Of a stretch of DNA of 64,000 bases, positions 7,825-17,939 are shown one piece after another (positions within the stretch are counted from its first letter, which is position 1; each line of letters opens with the position of its first letter). The notes under the pieces are model-generated. The model made no database searches. It was not told the DNA's origin and saw nothing but the letters and a program-made list of their open reading frames with translations. A program made the translations under genes and the position numbers. This DNA comes from Pseudomonadota bacterium (GTDB lineage Bacteria; Pseudomonadota; Alphaproteobacteria; Sphingomonadales; Sphingomonadaceae), in contig JAEXAY010000010.1 in assembly GCA_023457895.1 (NCBI GenBank), forward strand, positions 62,001 to 126,000, given 5' to 3'.

Positions 7825-8483
7825 GCCTTGAACTGTTCGCGCATCCCTTCTCTTCCTATTGCCAGAAGGTGCTGATCGCGCTGTACGAAAAGGAGTTGCC
7901 CTTCACCTTCCGCATGCTCGATGGCGATCATCCGGACAATTTCGCCGAACTCGCCAACAGCTGGCCGCTCGGCAAATTTCCGATGCTGCGCGACGGCGTC
8001 ACTGATCTGGTCGAAACCAGCATCATCATTGAGTATCTCGACAGCAAGGAGCCCGGCAACCATCCGCTGATCCCGGCGAACCCGGCGGATGCGCTCGAAA
8101 CCCGCCTGCTCGACCGCGTGTTCGACCTGTGGGTGATGAATCAGGCGCAGGTCTATGTCGACGATGCGCTGCGCCCCGAAGGCGTGCCGAAGGATCTCTA
8201 CCGCGTCGCGACCGGACACCGGCATCTGCTGGCCGCCTATGACTGGCTGGAGCAAAGGCTGAAGGGACGCGAATGGGCCAATGGCACCAGCTTCAGCCTC
8301 GCCGATAGCGCCGCCGCACCGGCCCTGTTCTACGCAGACTGGATCGTGCCGTTCGCGGATACGCATCCGGTGCTCCACGCTTACCGCCAGCGTCTCCTCG
8401 CCCGGCCTTCGGTTGCGCGTTGTGTCGAAGAGGCGCGGCCCTACCGCCCGCTGTTCCCGCTCGGCGCGCCCGAACGCGACTGA
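7821..8483 (+). CDS. Glutathione S-transferase family protein
   Basis: A 220-residue GST starting at a GTG that overlaps the previous stop codon. The N-terminal thioredoxin-like domain begins ELFAHPFSSYCQKVLIALYE, with Ser/Cys at the catalytic turn, LGKFPMLRDG supplying the cis-Pro and VETSIIIEYLD the glutathione gamma-glutamyl contact; the C-terminal helical domain holds NGTSFSLADSAAAPAL. It closes the coupled gene run 3420-8483. A second GST in one operon suggests two related conjugation or isomerisation steps. Confidence 0.88.
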   Translation: MSLELFAHPFSSYCQKVLIALYEKELPFTFRMLDGDHPDNFAELANSWPLGKFPMLRDGVTDLVETSIIIEYLDSKEPGNHPLIPANPADALETRLLDRVFDLWVMNQAQVYVDDALRPEGVPKDLYRVATGHRHLLAAYDWLEQRLKGREWANGTSFSLADSAAAPALFYADWIVPFADTHPVLHAYRQRLLARPSVARCVEEARPYRPLFPLGAPERD

Positions 8484-8558
8484 TCGCACCTTCTGTTTGC
8501 ACCTGCACCCAAGCCCGGTTAGCGTCGCCACGCCATATCGGTAAAAAGGGGATGGAGC

Positions 8559-9020
8559 ATGGATGCACTGACGCGGATCGTCGAGGAACGCGCGATCGAA
8601 CAAATCTATATCCGCTATTGCGAACTTATCGACAGCAAGGATTTCGACCGGCTGGACGAGGTGTTCACCGACGATACGCGCGGTGATTATTCGCAGGCGC
8701 TCGGCGACGGTGTAGTGACGGAAGGGCTCGCCATGCTGATCGGCGCTATGCACGCCAATCTGGGGGCCAGATCAAGCTGCGGTGCGACGCATCATAATGT
8801 CACCAATTTCCGCATCACGGTGGAGGGCGCAACCTCCGCGCGCGCCAGGGTCCATTATATCGCCGCCCATTGCGGCACGGGCGCGCATCAGGGCGCGGAT
8901 TATACGATGTGGGGCGAATATGACGACCGGCTGGTGCGCACCGCGAGCGGCTGGCGCGTGAGGGACCGCATTTACACCTGCTCGGTGCGGCAGGGCGACC
9001 CGGCTATCGTCAGCGGCTGA
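8559..9020 (+). CDS. SnoaL-like / NTF2-like polyketide-cyclase-fold protein
   Basis: A 153-residue protein with the cone-shaped NTF2-like fold: N-terminal helices (RAIEQIYIRYCELIDSKDFDR), then DEVFTDDT, THHNVTNFRI and the strand pair DDRLVRTASGWRVRDR. The family includes SnoaL cyclases, steroid isomerases and aromatic-ring dioxygenase small subunits; nothing here fixes the activity. A 75-bp gap separates it from the preceding GST, so it may be an independent unit or the last gene of that run. It ends 8 bp from the stop of the convergent ABC exporter. Confidence 0.8.
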   Translation: MDALTRIVEERAIEQIYIRYCELIDSKDFDRLDEVFTDDTRGDYSQALGDGVVTEGLAMLIGAMHANLGARSSCGATHHNVTNFRITVEGATSARARVHYIAAHCGTGAHQGADYTMWGEYDDRLVRTASGWRVRDRIYTCSVRQGDPAIVSG

Positions 9021-9028
9021 GCCGCGCT

Positions 9029-10966
<1,938 letters not shown>

Positions 10967-11109
10967 GCGCGCTGCCTTAGCAGCGCAACCTTTACCCCTC
11001 AACCGCGTTTCCAATCCAGTTTATATTGCATTGCAACATAGTGGATTTTGTGCCTATCATGCTCTTTTGGAGCGGTAACAGGCCGCCCAACCCCGGGGGT
11101 ACAGGACGA

Positions 11110-12330
11110 ATGCTCTACGACGCTTATGAAATTCAGCGCAGCTGGCTGGCCGGCCTTGGTGCGCTTGCCGATATCGGTTCTCAATGGCTGCAAAGCCCGG
11201 CCAATCCGATCCGTTACATGGGCGCCGGCCCCGTTGTCGGCCATGCGCTTGAGGTATTCGCCCATGCCGCTGCCCCGCGCGGCAAGCCGGAATTCGGGCT
11301 CGACACGACGATCGTCGAGGGAAAAACCGTGCCCGTCACCGAAGAGGTGGTGCTGGTCAAGCCGTTCGGCAACTTGAAGCGCTTCGTCCATGAAGGCGTG
11401 ATCGGGGCACCCAAGCTCCTTATCGTTGCGCCAATGTCGGGCCATTATGCCACGCTGCTGCGCGGCACGGTCGAGCGCATGCTGCCGCGCCACGATGTCT
11501 ACATCACGGACTGGGCCGACGCCAAGCTGGTGCCATTGTCCGAAGGCAAGTTCGATCTTGATGAATATATCGACTATATCATCGAGTTTCTGGAATTCAT
11601 CGGCCTGGGCACACACATGCTCGCCGTCTGCCAGCCCTCGGTCCCAGCCTATGCGGCGGCGGCGATCATGGCCAAGCTCAAGCATCCGTGCCGCCCGAAG
11701 ACGCTGACGATGATGGGCGGGCCGATCGACACGCGCGAGGCGCCCACGTCGGTCAACAGCATGGCGATGCAGCGTCCGCACGAATGGTTCCAGCACAATG
11801 TCATCGCGACGGTACCAGTCCAGTATCCGGGCGCCGGGCGCAAGGTTTATCCCGGCTTCCTCCAGCTCGCCGGGTTCATGTCGATGAACCTCGGCAACCA
11901 CCTGATGAGCCATTATGCGATGTTCAAGCATCTGGTGAAGGGCGATGGCGAAAGCGCCGAGGCGACCAAGGAATTTTACGACGAATATCGTGCCGTGTGT
12001 GACATGGCTGCGGAATTCTATCTCCAGACCGTCGATGTCGTGTTCCAGACCCACGCGCTGCCCAAGGGCGAGTTCGTCCATCGCGGTGCGGTCATCGACC
12101 CCGGCGCAATCACCGATATCGGCCTCCTCGCGGTCGAGGGCGAGCGCGACGATATTTCGGGCATCGGTCAGACCAAGGCTGCGCTCAAGATCTCGAAAAA
12201 CCTGCCTGCCTCCCACAAGAAATATTATCTCGCCAAGGGCGTCGGCCATTATGGCATCTTCAATGGCAGCAAGTGGCGCAACAAGATCGCGCCGGTGCTG
12301 GAAGACTGGATTCGCAAGCACGAGCAATAA
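11110..12330 (+). CDS. phaZ: Intracellular poly(3-hydroxyalkanoate) depolymerase PhaZ
   Basis: A 406-residue protein starting at ATG 11110 (MLYDAYEIQR). Full length for intracellular PHB depolymerases, which mobilise stored polyhydroxybutyrate from granules. Recognisable blocks are APMSGHYATLLRGTVERMLP, YITDWADAK and the lipase-box-like CQPSVPA, whose C174 corresponds to the nucleophilic cysteine of this family. Asp and His (GVGHYG near the C-terminus) complete the triad. No signal peptide, consistent with cytoplasmic granules. Divergent from the ABC exporter, with about 140 bp of shared promoter region. Confidence 0.93.
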   Translation: MLYDAYEIQRSWLAGLGALADIGSQWLQSPANPIRYMGAGPVVGHALEVFAHAAAPRGKPEFGLDTTIVEGKTVPVTEEVVLVKPFGNLKRFVHEGVIGAPKLLIVAPMSGHYATLLRGTVERMLPRHDVYITDWADAKLVPLSEGKFDLDEYIDYIIEFLEFIGLGTHMLAVCQPSVPAYAAAAIMAKLKHPCRPKTLTMMGGPIDTREAPTSVNSMAMQRPHEWFQHNVIATVPVQYPGAGRKVYPGFLQLAGFMSMNLGNHLMSHYAMFKHLVKGDGESAEATKEFYDEYRAVCDMAAEFYLQTVDVVFQTHALPKGEFVHRGAVIDPGAITDIGLLAVEGERDDISGIGQTKAALKISKNLPASHKKYYLAKGVGHYGIFNGSKWRNKIAPVLEDWIRKHEQ

Positions 12331-12397
12331 ACAAAGGTGGCAGCGCGGCGTCTTGCCCGCTACAAGACCCGCCATTCCATAGGAAAAGGGTGAGGAA

Positions 12398-12706
12398 ATG
12401 CGGCTGGTAAAGATGGTTGGTTTTGCCGCGCTGTTTGCAACTGCTGTCCCCGCGATTGCCGCGCTGCCGCCTTATTATCAGCGGGCTGAAGAGATAAAGG
12501 CGATCATGGAAGATAGCGCGATCGCCAACGCGCTGGACAAGCGCCCGATCGATTCGATCAGCCATGTTGGCGAGGATATCTATGAACTGCGCGCCGGCAC
12601 GTGCCGCATGACGGTCCGCCTGCGCGATGTTCCGGGCGACCATCCCCCGGGCCCGCGGCAGTTTACGGTACACGCCGGACAGCCGGTCTGCGCAAAGGCG
12701 AAATAA
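12398..12706 (+). CDS. Small secreted protein of unknown function
   Basis: A 102-residue protein with a clear signal peptide (MRLVKMVGFAALFATAVPAIA, cleavage near residue 21). The mature ~80 residues contain two cysteines (GTCRMTV and QPVCAKAK) that could form a disulfide in the periplasm, and the phrase HVGEDIYELRAGTCRM, a pattern seen in short sphingomonad periplasmic proteins. It shares one base with the start of the epimerase gene (TAATG), so the two are translationally coupled; a role near peptidoglycan recycling would be a guess from that context. Confidence 0.75.
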   Translation: MRLVKMVGFAALFATAVPAIAALPPYYQRAEEIKAIMEDSAIANALDKRPIDSISHVGEDIYELRAGTCRMTVRLRDVPGDHPPGPRQFTVHAGQPVCAKAK

Positions 12707-13683
12707 TGGCAATTTCCTTGAAAGACGTGCGCGTCGAGCGCTTTGCCGTCGATGGGCATTTCACCATCGCGCGCGGCGCCAAGACCCATGTCGACGTCGT
12801 GGTGTGCGAGGTCACCGACGGCACCCATGTCGGCACCGGTGAGGGCACGCCGATCTATTATGAAGGCGAAACCGCCGAGCTGTGCGCCGATGCAATCAGC
12901 ATGCGGATGAAGCAGAACCGCCCGGTCAGCCACGAGGACCTGCTCCATACGATGATGGAAGGTGCGGGCCGCAATGCGCTCGACTGCGCGCTGTGGGACC
13001 TTGAGGTCAAGCAGAGCGGAAAGCCGCTATGGCAGCTCGCGGGGCTGCCCGAGCCGAAGCCGCTGGTCACCGCCGTCACCATCTCGCTCGATGAAATCCC
13101 GGCCATGCAGGCGGCGGCCGAAGAAGCGGTGAAGCGCGGTTTCCAACTCCTGAAGATGAAGCTGTCCGGCGAGCATGACCTCGACCGCGTGAAGGCGGTG
13201 CGCAAAGGCGCCCCCCAAGCGCGACTCATTGTCGACGCCAATGAAAGCTGGGATGAAATCGACATCGAGGAGGCGGCGAACGCGCTCCACGCGCTCGGCG
13301 TCGAAATGATCGAACAGCCGGTGTCCGCAGGCGAGGAGGAATTGTTGCTCGGGCTCAACTCCCCGATCCCCTTCTGCGCCGACGAGAGCTGCCAGACGCA
13401 CGAGGATCTCGACCGGCTCGAAGGCGCGTTCCAGGCGATCAACATCAAGCTCGACAAGGCGGGCGGCCTCACCGGCGCACTATTGCTCGCGGAAAAAGCG
13501 CGGATGCGCGGCCTCGACCTGATGGTCGGCTGTATGCTGTCCACCTCGCTCGGCGTGCGCCCGGCCTTCGCGCTCGCGCAAAAGGCGCGCTGGGTTGACC
13601 TCGACGGACCGGAGCTGCTCAAGAAGGACCGCCCCGGCGGTTTCACCTTCCGGGACGGGATGATCCTTCCACCGGCAGGCTGA
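12706..13683 (+). CDS. Dipeptide epimerase (L-Ala-D/L-Glu epimerase type), enolase superfamily
   Basis: A 325-residue enolase-superfamily enzyme of the muconate-lactonising subgroup. The catalytic residues are in register: K150 and K152 (KMK), metal ligands D177 (DANESW), E203 (EQP) and D226 (DES), and the opposite-face acid/base K248 (IKLDKAGG). AE epimerases convert L-Ala-D-Glu from murein turnover to L-Ala-L-Glu; other dipeptides are possible. The start is ATG 12706, overlapping the preceding stop; the open frame back to 12601 lies inside the upstream gene. Confidence 0.88.
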   Translation: MAISLKDVRVERFAVDGHFTIARGAKTHVDVVVCEVTDGTHVGTGEGTPIYYEGETAELCADAISMRMKQNRPVSHEDLLHTMMEGAGRNALDCALWDLEVKQSGKPLWQLAGLPEPKPLVTAVTISLDEIPAMQAAAEEAVKRGFQLLKMKLSGEHDLDRVKAVRKGAPQARLIVDANESWDEIDIEEAANALHALGVEMIEQPVSAGEEELLLGLNSPIPFCADESCQTHEDLDRLEGAFQAINIKLDKAGGLTGALLLAEKARMRGLDLMVGCMLSTSLGVRPAFALAQKARWVDLDGPELLKKDRPGGFTFRDGMILPPAG

Positions 13684-13686
13684 AGG

Positions 13687-14193
13687 TCAGGAAAGATCGA
13701 CCTTGGCGTGGTCGCCGCCATCGCCCGGTTTCATCGTCATGCCGGTCAGCAGCTTGAAAATGCCCTTGATCGTTGCATCGGGCACCCAGATTTCGGCGTC
13801 GTCCAGCTCGAAGCGCAGCATCAGCATATTGGGATCATCACGTCCCTTTTCATAATAAGCGGCGACCGGGTTCGACCAGTATTTGTCGATGATCGCGGGG
13901 TCTGTCTCCTCGACCAGTGTGCCGCCGACGCAGGCGAAAAGGTCATGGCCCTTGGCGGTGAAATGCGCCATCGCCGGGCCGCCGGCGGCCGCACGATTGT
14001 CACGGCTGGTGTAGAACCACCAGTGGCCATGGACATCCTTGTCGAGCACACAGCGCATCGGTGCGCTATGCTGTTTGCTGCCTGTCACGGTCAGGAACAC
14101 ATTGGGATTGGCGTCGAGTTCCTTCCAGAACTGTGCCTTGATCTCTTCGGGGTCGCCAACCGTGCCGGACATGGGTTCATTGCGGTTCATCAT
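13687..14193 (-). CDS. Pyridoxamine 5'-phosphate oxidase-like protein (general stress protein 26 family)
   Basis: A 168-residue split-barrel flavin-binding-like protein. It has the features of the general stress protein 26 group: EIKAQFWKELDANPNVFLTV at the beginning, HWWFYTSRDNRAA, GHDLFACVGG and the helix DPAIIDKYWSNPVAAYYEKG. These proteins are related to PNPO but usually lack its full pyridoxal-binding set and are linked to stress. Encoded convergently with the epimerase (3 bp between stops), its promoter faces the gene at 14317. Confidence 0.88.
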   Translation of the reverse strand: MMNRNEPMSGTVGDPEEIKAQFWKELDANPNVFLTVTGSKQHSAPMRCVLDKDVHGHWWFYTSRDNRAAAGGPAMAHFTAKGHDLFACVGGTLVEETDPAIIDKYWSNPVAAYYEKGRDDPNMLMLRFELDDAEIWVPDATIKGIFKLLTGMTMKPGDGGDHAKVDLS

Positions 14194-14316
14194 AAACTCC
14201 TCTCGCCTTGATCAACACCAGCGGCGCATGAGAGTTCCGGGGAACCGGGAAACGCTTTACCCGTGCATTTTCCTGAATTAACCTGTGTCATACCCGATCA
14301 CGACGAGGAACGGAAA

Positions 14317-14808
14317 ATGCGCAGAAGCCTGTATTGGGCTCCCATCGCCGCCACGATCATCATGGCCGGGGCAGGAGGTGCGGTGTCCGCGAAGCCTGCG
14401 GCAAAAGCATCGCAAGCAGTCGTGCGCGCCGCGATCGATAGCCATTATGCCCGGTATCGCACATTGGCGGACCAGCCGTCGCTCCCATCGGCTTCACTGC
14501 CTTATTCTGCCGAACTCAAACAGTTGCTCGACCGGGCGGGCGGCAATCCCGATTATGACGGCTTTTGCCAGTGTCAGGATTATGATGAAAAGCGCTTTAC
14601 CTATTCGATCCGGAAACTGTCGCTCAACGGCGACCGCGCCACGGCCGATATCCGTGTATCGGCCATGGCAGGGCATCGCGGCAAGGTCCGCCTCCTGTTG
14701 TTATGCAGCCCGGACGGCATCTGGCAGCTGGATGATATGATCGACGAGGAAGGAAGCCTCAAATCACGCGCGCGGTCGGCAACACCCGGCGACTGGGGCA
14801 GCGAATAA
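14317..14808 (+). CDS. Secreted protein, DUF3828-like
   Basis: A 163-residue exported protein from ATG 14317 (an earlier in-frame ATG at 14263 would mask the signal). The signal peptide spans about 25 residues (WAPIAATIIMAGAGGAVSA). The mature part resembles DUF3828-type small periplasmic domains: an N-terminal helix (VVRAAIDSHYARYRTLAD), an LYSAELKQLL-like helix, a paired-Cys loop (FCQCQDYD) and a terminal strand LLLLCSPDGIWQLDDM. No function is assigned. A strong bidirectional terminator follows at 14827. Confidence 0.72.
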   Translation: MRRSLYWAPIAATIIMAGAGGAVSAKPAAKASQAVVRAAIDSHYARYRTLADQPSLPSASLPYSAELKQLLDRAGGNPDYDGFCQCQDYDEKRFTYSIRKLSLNGDRATADIRVSAMAGHRGKVRLLLLCSPDGIWQLDDMIDEEGSLKSRARSATPGDWGSE

Positions 14809-14826
14809 GGAGCTGTCCCATGAAAA

Positions 14827-14855
14827 AAGACCGCCCCGGTAACCGAGGCGGTCTT
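14827..14855. terminator. Bidirectional rho-independent terminator
   Basis: The inverted repeat AAGACCGCC / GGCGGTCTT (nine base pairs, 11-nt loop) is flanked by A-runs on the left and TT/TAT on the right. It sits in the 69-bp gap between two convergent genes, the secreted protein and the thiolase, and can serve both. Confidence 0.85.
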
Positions 14856-14877
14856 ATATCCCGATAGCCGGGTGTGA

Positions 14878-16074
14878 TCAGAAAATCTCGAACAGCCCCG
14901 CCGCGCCCATGCCGCCGCCGACACACATGGTGACAACGCCATATTTGACGCCGCGACGCTTGCCCTCAATGAGGACATGGCCGGCCATACGTGCGCCCGA
15001 CATGCCATAGGGGTGGCCGATCGAAATCGCGCCGCCGTTGACGTTCAGCAGGTCATTCGGGATGCCCAGCTTGTCGCGGCAATAGAGCACCTGCACGGCG
15101 AAGGCTTCGTTGAGTTCCCAGATGCCGATATCGTCCATCTTGAGGTTGAAGCGTTCGAGCAGCTTCGGCACCGCGAACACCGGGCCGATACCCATTTCGT
15201 CGGGCTCGGTGCCCGCCACCGCCATGCCGACATAACGGCCCAGCGGGGTGAGGCCCTTCTTGGCCGCGAGGCCTCCGTCCATTACAACGACCGCCGAGGA
15301 ACCATCCGAAAGCTGCGAAGCATTACCGGCGGTGATGAACGCATCGGGGCCCATCACCGGCTGGAGCGCCTGCAGGCCTTCCAGCGTGGTTTCCGGACGG
15401 TTGCCCTCGTCCTTCTTCAGCGTCACTTCCTGCGGCGAGACTTCCTTGGTCTCCTTGTTGACGACGTTCATCGTCGCGGTGACCTCGACAATTTCGTCGT
15501 CGAACTTGCCGGCCGCCTGCGCAGCGGCGGTGCGCTGCTGCGATTGCAGCGCATATTCGTCCTGCGCCGCGCGCGAGATGCCATAGCGCGTCGCGACGAT
15601 TTCCGCAGTCTGCAGCATCGGCATGTAGATCGCATTGTGCATCTCGATCAGCGACGGGTCGGGCAGCATCCGCATTTCCGGGGTCTGGACGAGGCTGATC
15701 GATTCCTGTCCGCCCGCGGCGACAATATCCATCCGGTCGATGCTGACCTGTTTCGAGGCGGTCGCAATCGCCATCAGGCCGCTGGCGCACTGACGGTCTA
15801 CCGACATGCCCGCGACCGAAACGGGCAGCCCCGCGCGCAACGCCACCTGACGGGCAATATTGCCGGCCTGCGCACCCTGTTGCAGCGCCGACCCCCAGAT
15901 CACATCGTCGACCTCGGCGCCATCGATCCCGGCGCGTTCGACCGCAGCCTTGAGCGAAAAGGAACCGAGCGTGGCGCCCGGAGTAGCATTGAACGCTCCG
16001 CGATAGGCCCGTCCAATCGGAGTGCGGGCGGTGGAAACGATGACTGCATCACGCATGGGTAATTCCTTATTCAT
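14878..16074 (-). CDS. Acetyl-CoA acetyltransferase family protein (thiolase)
   Basis: A 398-residue thiolase with the three catalytic elements in place: nucleophilic C96 in VDRQCASG, H354 in GHPYGMSGAR and C384 in CVGGGMGAAG. It catalyses reversible acyl transfer between acyl-CoA and acetyl-CoA, acting in beta-oxidation or acetoacetyl-CoA formation. GGGAGGAAC precedes the ATG at 16074. The MaoC hydratase gene lies 30 bp upstream on the same strand and both sit behind the palindrome at 16618-16637, so a shared acyl-CoA or branched-chain degradation role fits. Confidence 0.93.
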   Translation of the reverse strand: MNKELPMRDAVIVSTARTPIGRAYRGAFNATPGATLGSFSLKAAVERAGIDGAEVDDVIWGSALQQGAQAGNIARQVALRAGLPVSVAGMSVDRQCASGLMAIATASKQVSIDRMDIVAAGGQESISLVQTPEMRMLPDPSLIEMHNAIYMPMLQTAEIVATRYGISRAAQDEYALQSQQRTAAAQAAGKFDDEIVEVTATMNVVNKETKEVSPQEVTLKKDEGNRPETTLEGLQALQPVMGPDAFITAGNASQLSDGSSAVVVMDGGLAAKKGLTPLGRYVGMAVAGTEPDEMGIGPVFAVPKLLERFNLKMDDIGIWELNEAFAVQVLYCRDKLGIPNDLLNVNGGAISIGHPYGMSGARMAGHVLIEGKRRGVKYGVVTMCVGGGMGAAGLFEIF

Positions 16075-16104
16075 GAGTTCCTCCCGGTCAGGAAGGCAAA
16101 GAAG

Positions 16105-16554
16105 TCAAACAAACAGCTGGGTAATCCATTCGGCGATGAGGGCAGGCTTTTCCTCGCCCTCGATCTCGATCGTGCCTTCAACAATCTGCTGCCACTGGCC
16201 GGGGCGCTTTTCCGCCAGTTCGAGCAACTTGAAATGCCCGCGCACGCGCTTGCCGGACTTGACCGGCGACAGGAACCGCACCTTGTTCAAGCCATAATTG
16301 ATTCCCATCCGGACGCCGTCCATCTTGGGACCATCCGATTTCTCGACCATCTGGGGCAGGAGCGAAAGGGTGAGGAAGCCGTGGGCGATGGTGCCGCCAA
16401 ATGGCGTCATCCGGGCCATTTCCTCATTGACGTGGATGAACTGGTGATCGCCGGTTGCATCGGCAAACTGGTTGATCGTTTCCTGATCGATCGTGATCCA
16501 TTCCGACGTCCCGATCGCTTCCCCGATCTTCGCGGTCATTTCCTGAGGCGTCAT
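16105..16554 (-). CDS. MaoC-like (R)-specific enoyl-CoA hydratase
   Basis: A 149-residue single hot-dog domain. The hydratase-2 motif is present: D in FADATGDHQFIHV (active-site Asp and His) and FGGTIAHGFLTLSL. Such enzymes hydrate trans-2-enoyl-CoA to (R)-3-hydroxyacyl-CoA. The start is ATG 16554 with GAAGGAAGGA upstream; the open frame beyond it crosses the regulatory region. Upstream partner of the thiolase gene; a link to PHA or fatty acid turnover (phaZ lies 4 kb away) is possible but unproven. Confidence 0.9.
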   Translation of the reverse strand: MTPQEMTAKIGEAIGTSEWITIDQETINQFADATGDHQFIHVNEEMARMTPFGGTIAHGFLTLSLLPQMVEKSDGPKMDGVRMGINYGLNKVRFLSPVKSGKRVRGHFKLLELAEKRPGQWQQIVEGTIEIEGEEKPALIAEWITQLFV

Positions 16555-16617
16555 AGCATCGTCCTTCCTTCGCGGGTGCGCAACTTTTCCGGCGCGAAAT
16601 CGCTCCCGCCTTGCCAC

Positions 16618-16637
16618 TTGACGTTTACGTAAACAAG
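16618..16637 (-). promoter_or_regulatory. Operator-like palindrome upstream of the MaoC/thiolase pair
   Basis: GTTTACGTAAAC at 16623-16634 is a perfect 12-bp palindrome, embedded in ttgacgtttacgtaaacaag, about 65-80 bp in front of the MaoC start. Its form resembles the sites described for MerR-family LiuR-type regulators of branched-chain amino acid and acyl-CoA degradation in proteobacteria. The palindrome is seen; the regulator is inferred and no MerR gene is in the window. Confidence 0.5.
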
Positions 16638-16716
16638 GCGTTTTTTCGCGAAGCCGGATGCCGTAGCGTCCGCCTTCCTCTGTAAGAGCCTAGAGCGCTG
16701 GAACGAGTCGCGCAAA

Positions 16717-17928
16717 TCAGCGCGGATGTGCCGGTCTTTCCTCGGCGTAGGGCATGACCAGCGTTCCGTCGGGTGCGGCGGTGTAGGTAGTCTGGGTCGG
16801 ATAGGCGAGTTCAATCTGCTCGCGGCCAAACGCTTCCCACAGCATGATGCCCACCCGCCCTTTTTCATTGGCCACATGGGCGAGATCGTCGCTGTTGACG
16901 TCGAACAACAGTTCGAAATCAAGGCTGCTCGGGCCAAAGGCCGTCATCGCACAGCGCACATATTCATGCCCTGCTTCCTCGACGACACTGCGGCAGATAT
17001 CGGGCAAGGCCCGCGCCTTGGCCGGGTCGACATGATAGACTACCCCGATCGCGAAATGCACCCGGCGGCGATACAGCCGTGTCAGGTTGGTGATTTCCTT
17101 CCCCAGCAGGTTGGTGTTGGAAATGACCTTCTGCTCGCCGGTGACGGCGCGCAAACGCGTCGACTTGAGGCCGATCTTTTCAACGGTCGCAGTGGTCTGG
17201 TCATATTGCACCGTGTCGCCGCGGCGGAAGGGTTTGTCGAAGATGATCGAGAGCGCCGAAAACAGATCGTCGAAAATGCCCTTGGCCGCCATGCCGATCG
17301 CGATACCGCCAATGCCGAGACCCGCGATCAGCCCCGTCACGTTAACCCCCAGATTGTCGAGCACGACAATGGCGGCAATGGCGAACAGGCCGACGCTGAT
17401 CAGCAGGCTGATAAGGCCCATCGCGTTGGTCAGCGTTTCATGGTCGCCGGGCTCGCCGATCAGCGTGCGGCGGCGAATGAACCCCATGATAATCTCGCGC
17501 ACCCAGATCGCCACCTGGAACACCGCGGCGACGGTGAACAGGAAATTGATCGTGGTATCGACGGTAACCGGCGCACCGGTATAGCGCGACAGCAGTTTCA
17601 GCGGGACCATCAGGATGAAAAACTGGCTGGTCCGCGCCAGCGCCTTGAGCGCAATATAGGTCAGGCTCGATTCATCCTCATGCCGATCGGCATAACGGGA
17701 TCCAAAACCCTTCAACCAGTTGAGCGCCAGATAGATCAGCGTCCCAACGACAGCAGCAATGATGATCGCCAGCGTGTGTGACTGGATCCACTCGATCGAG
17801 CTGTTCCAGTAATAGCGCAGCTGCTGGTCGAGCGGCAGCACCTGGATATTGTCGGGGACGAAATCGACCTTGGTTTCGATGAGCGGCTTCGCCGCTTCGC
17901 CGTTTGCCGGCGCCTTTGCTGCAGTCAT
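16717..17928 (-). CDS. MscS family mechanosensitive ion channel
   Basis: A 403-residue membrane protein with an N-terminal helix near 35-50, further helices between ~85 and 215, the pore-lining TM3 and the beta domain (GLGIGGIAIGMAAKGIFDDLFSALSI split across ~205-230; RRGDTVQYDQTTATVEKIGLKSTRLR following). The Gly/Ala-rich pore helix and the MscS middle beta domain identify the family. It should release solutes during hypo-osmotic shock. It lies 11 bp downstream of the polysaccharide ligase gene on the same strand and may be read from it. Confidence 0.92.
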   Translation of the reverse strand: MTAAKAPANGEAAKPLIETKVDFVPDNIQVLPLDQQLRYYWNSSIEWIQSHTLAIIIAAVVGTLIYLALNWLKGFGSRYADRHEDESSLTYIALKALARTSQFFILMVPLKLLSRYTGAPVTVDTTINFLFTVAAVFQVAIWVREIIMGFIRRRTLIGEPGDHETLTNAMGLISLLISVGLFAIAAIVVLDNLGVNVTGLIAGLGIGGIAIGMAAKGIFDDLFSALSIIFDKPFRRGDTVQYDQTTATVEKIGLKSTRLRAVTGEQKVISNTNLLGKEITNLTRLYRRRVHFAIGVVYHVDPAKARALPDICRSVVEEAGHEYVRCAMTAFGPSSLDFELLFDVNSDDLAHVANEKGRVGIMLWEAFGREQIELAYPTQTTYTAAPDGTLVMPYAEERPAHPR

Positions 17929-17939
17929 GGCAACGCCGC

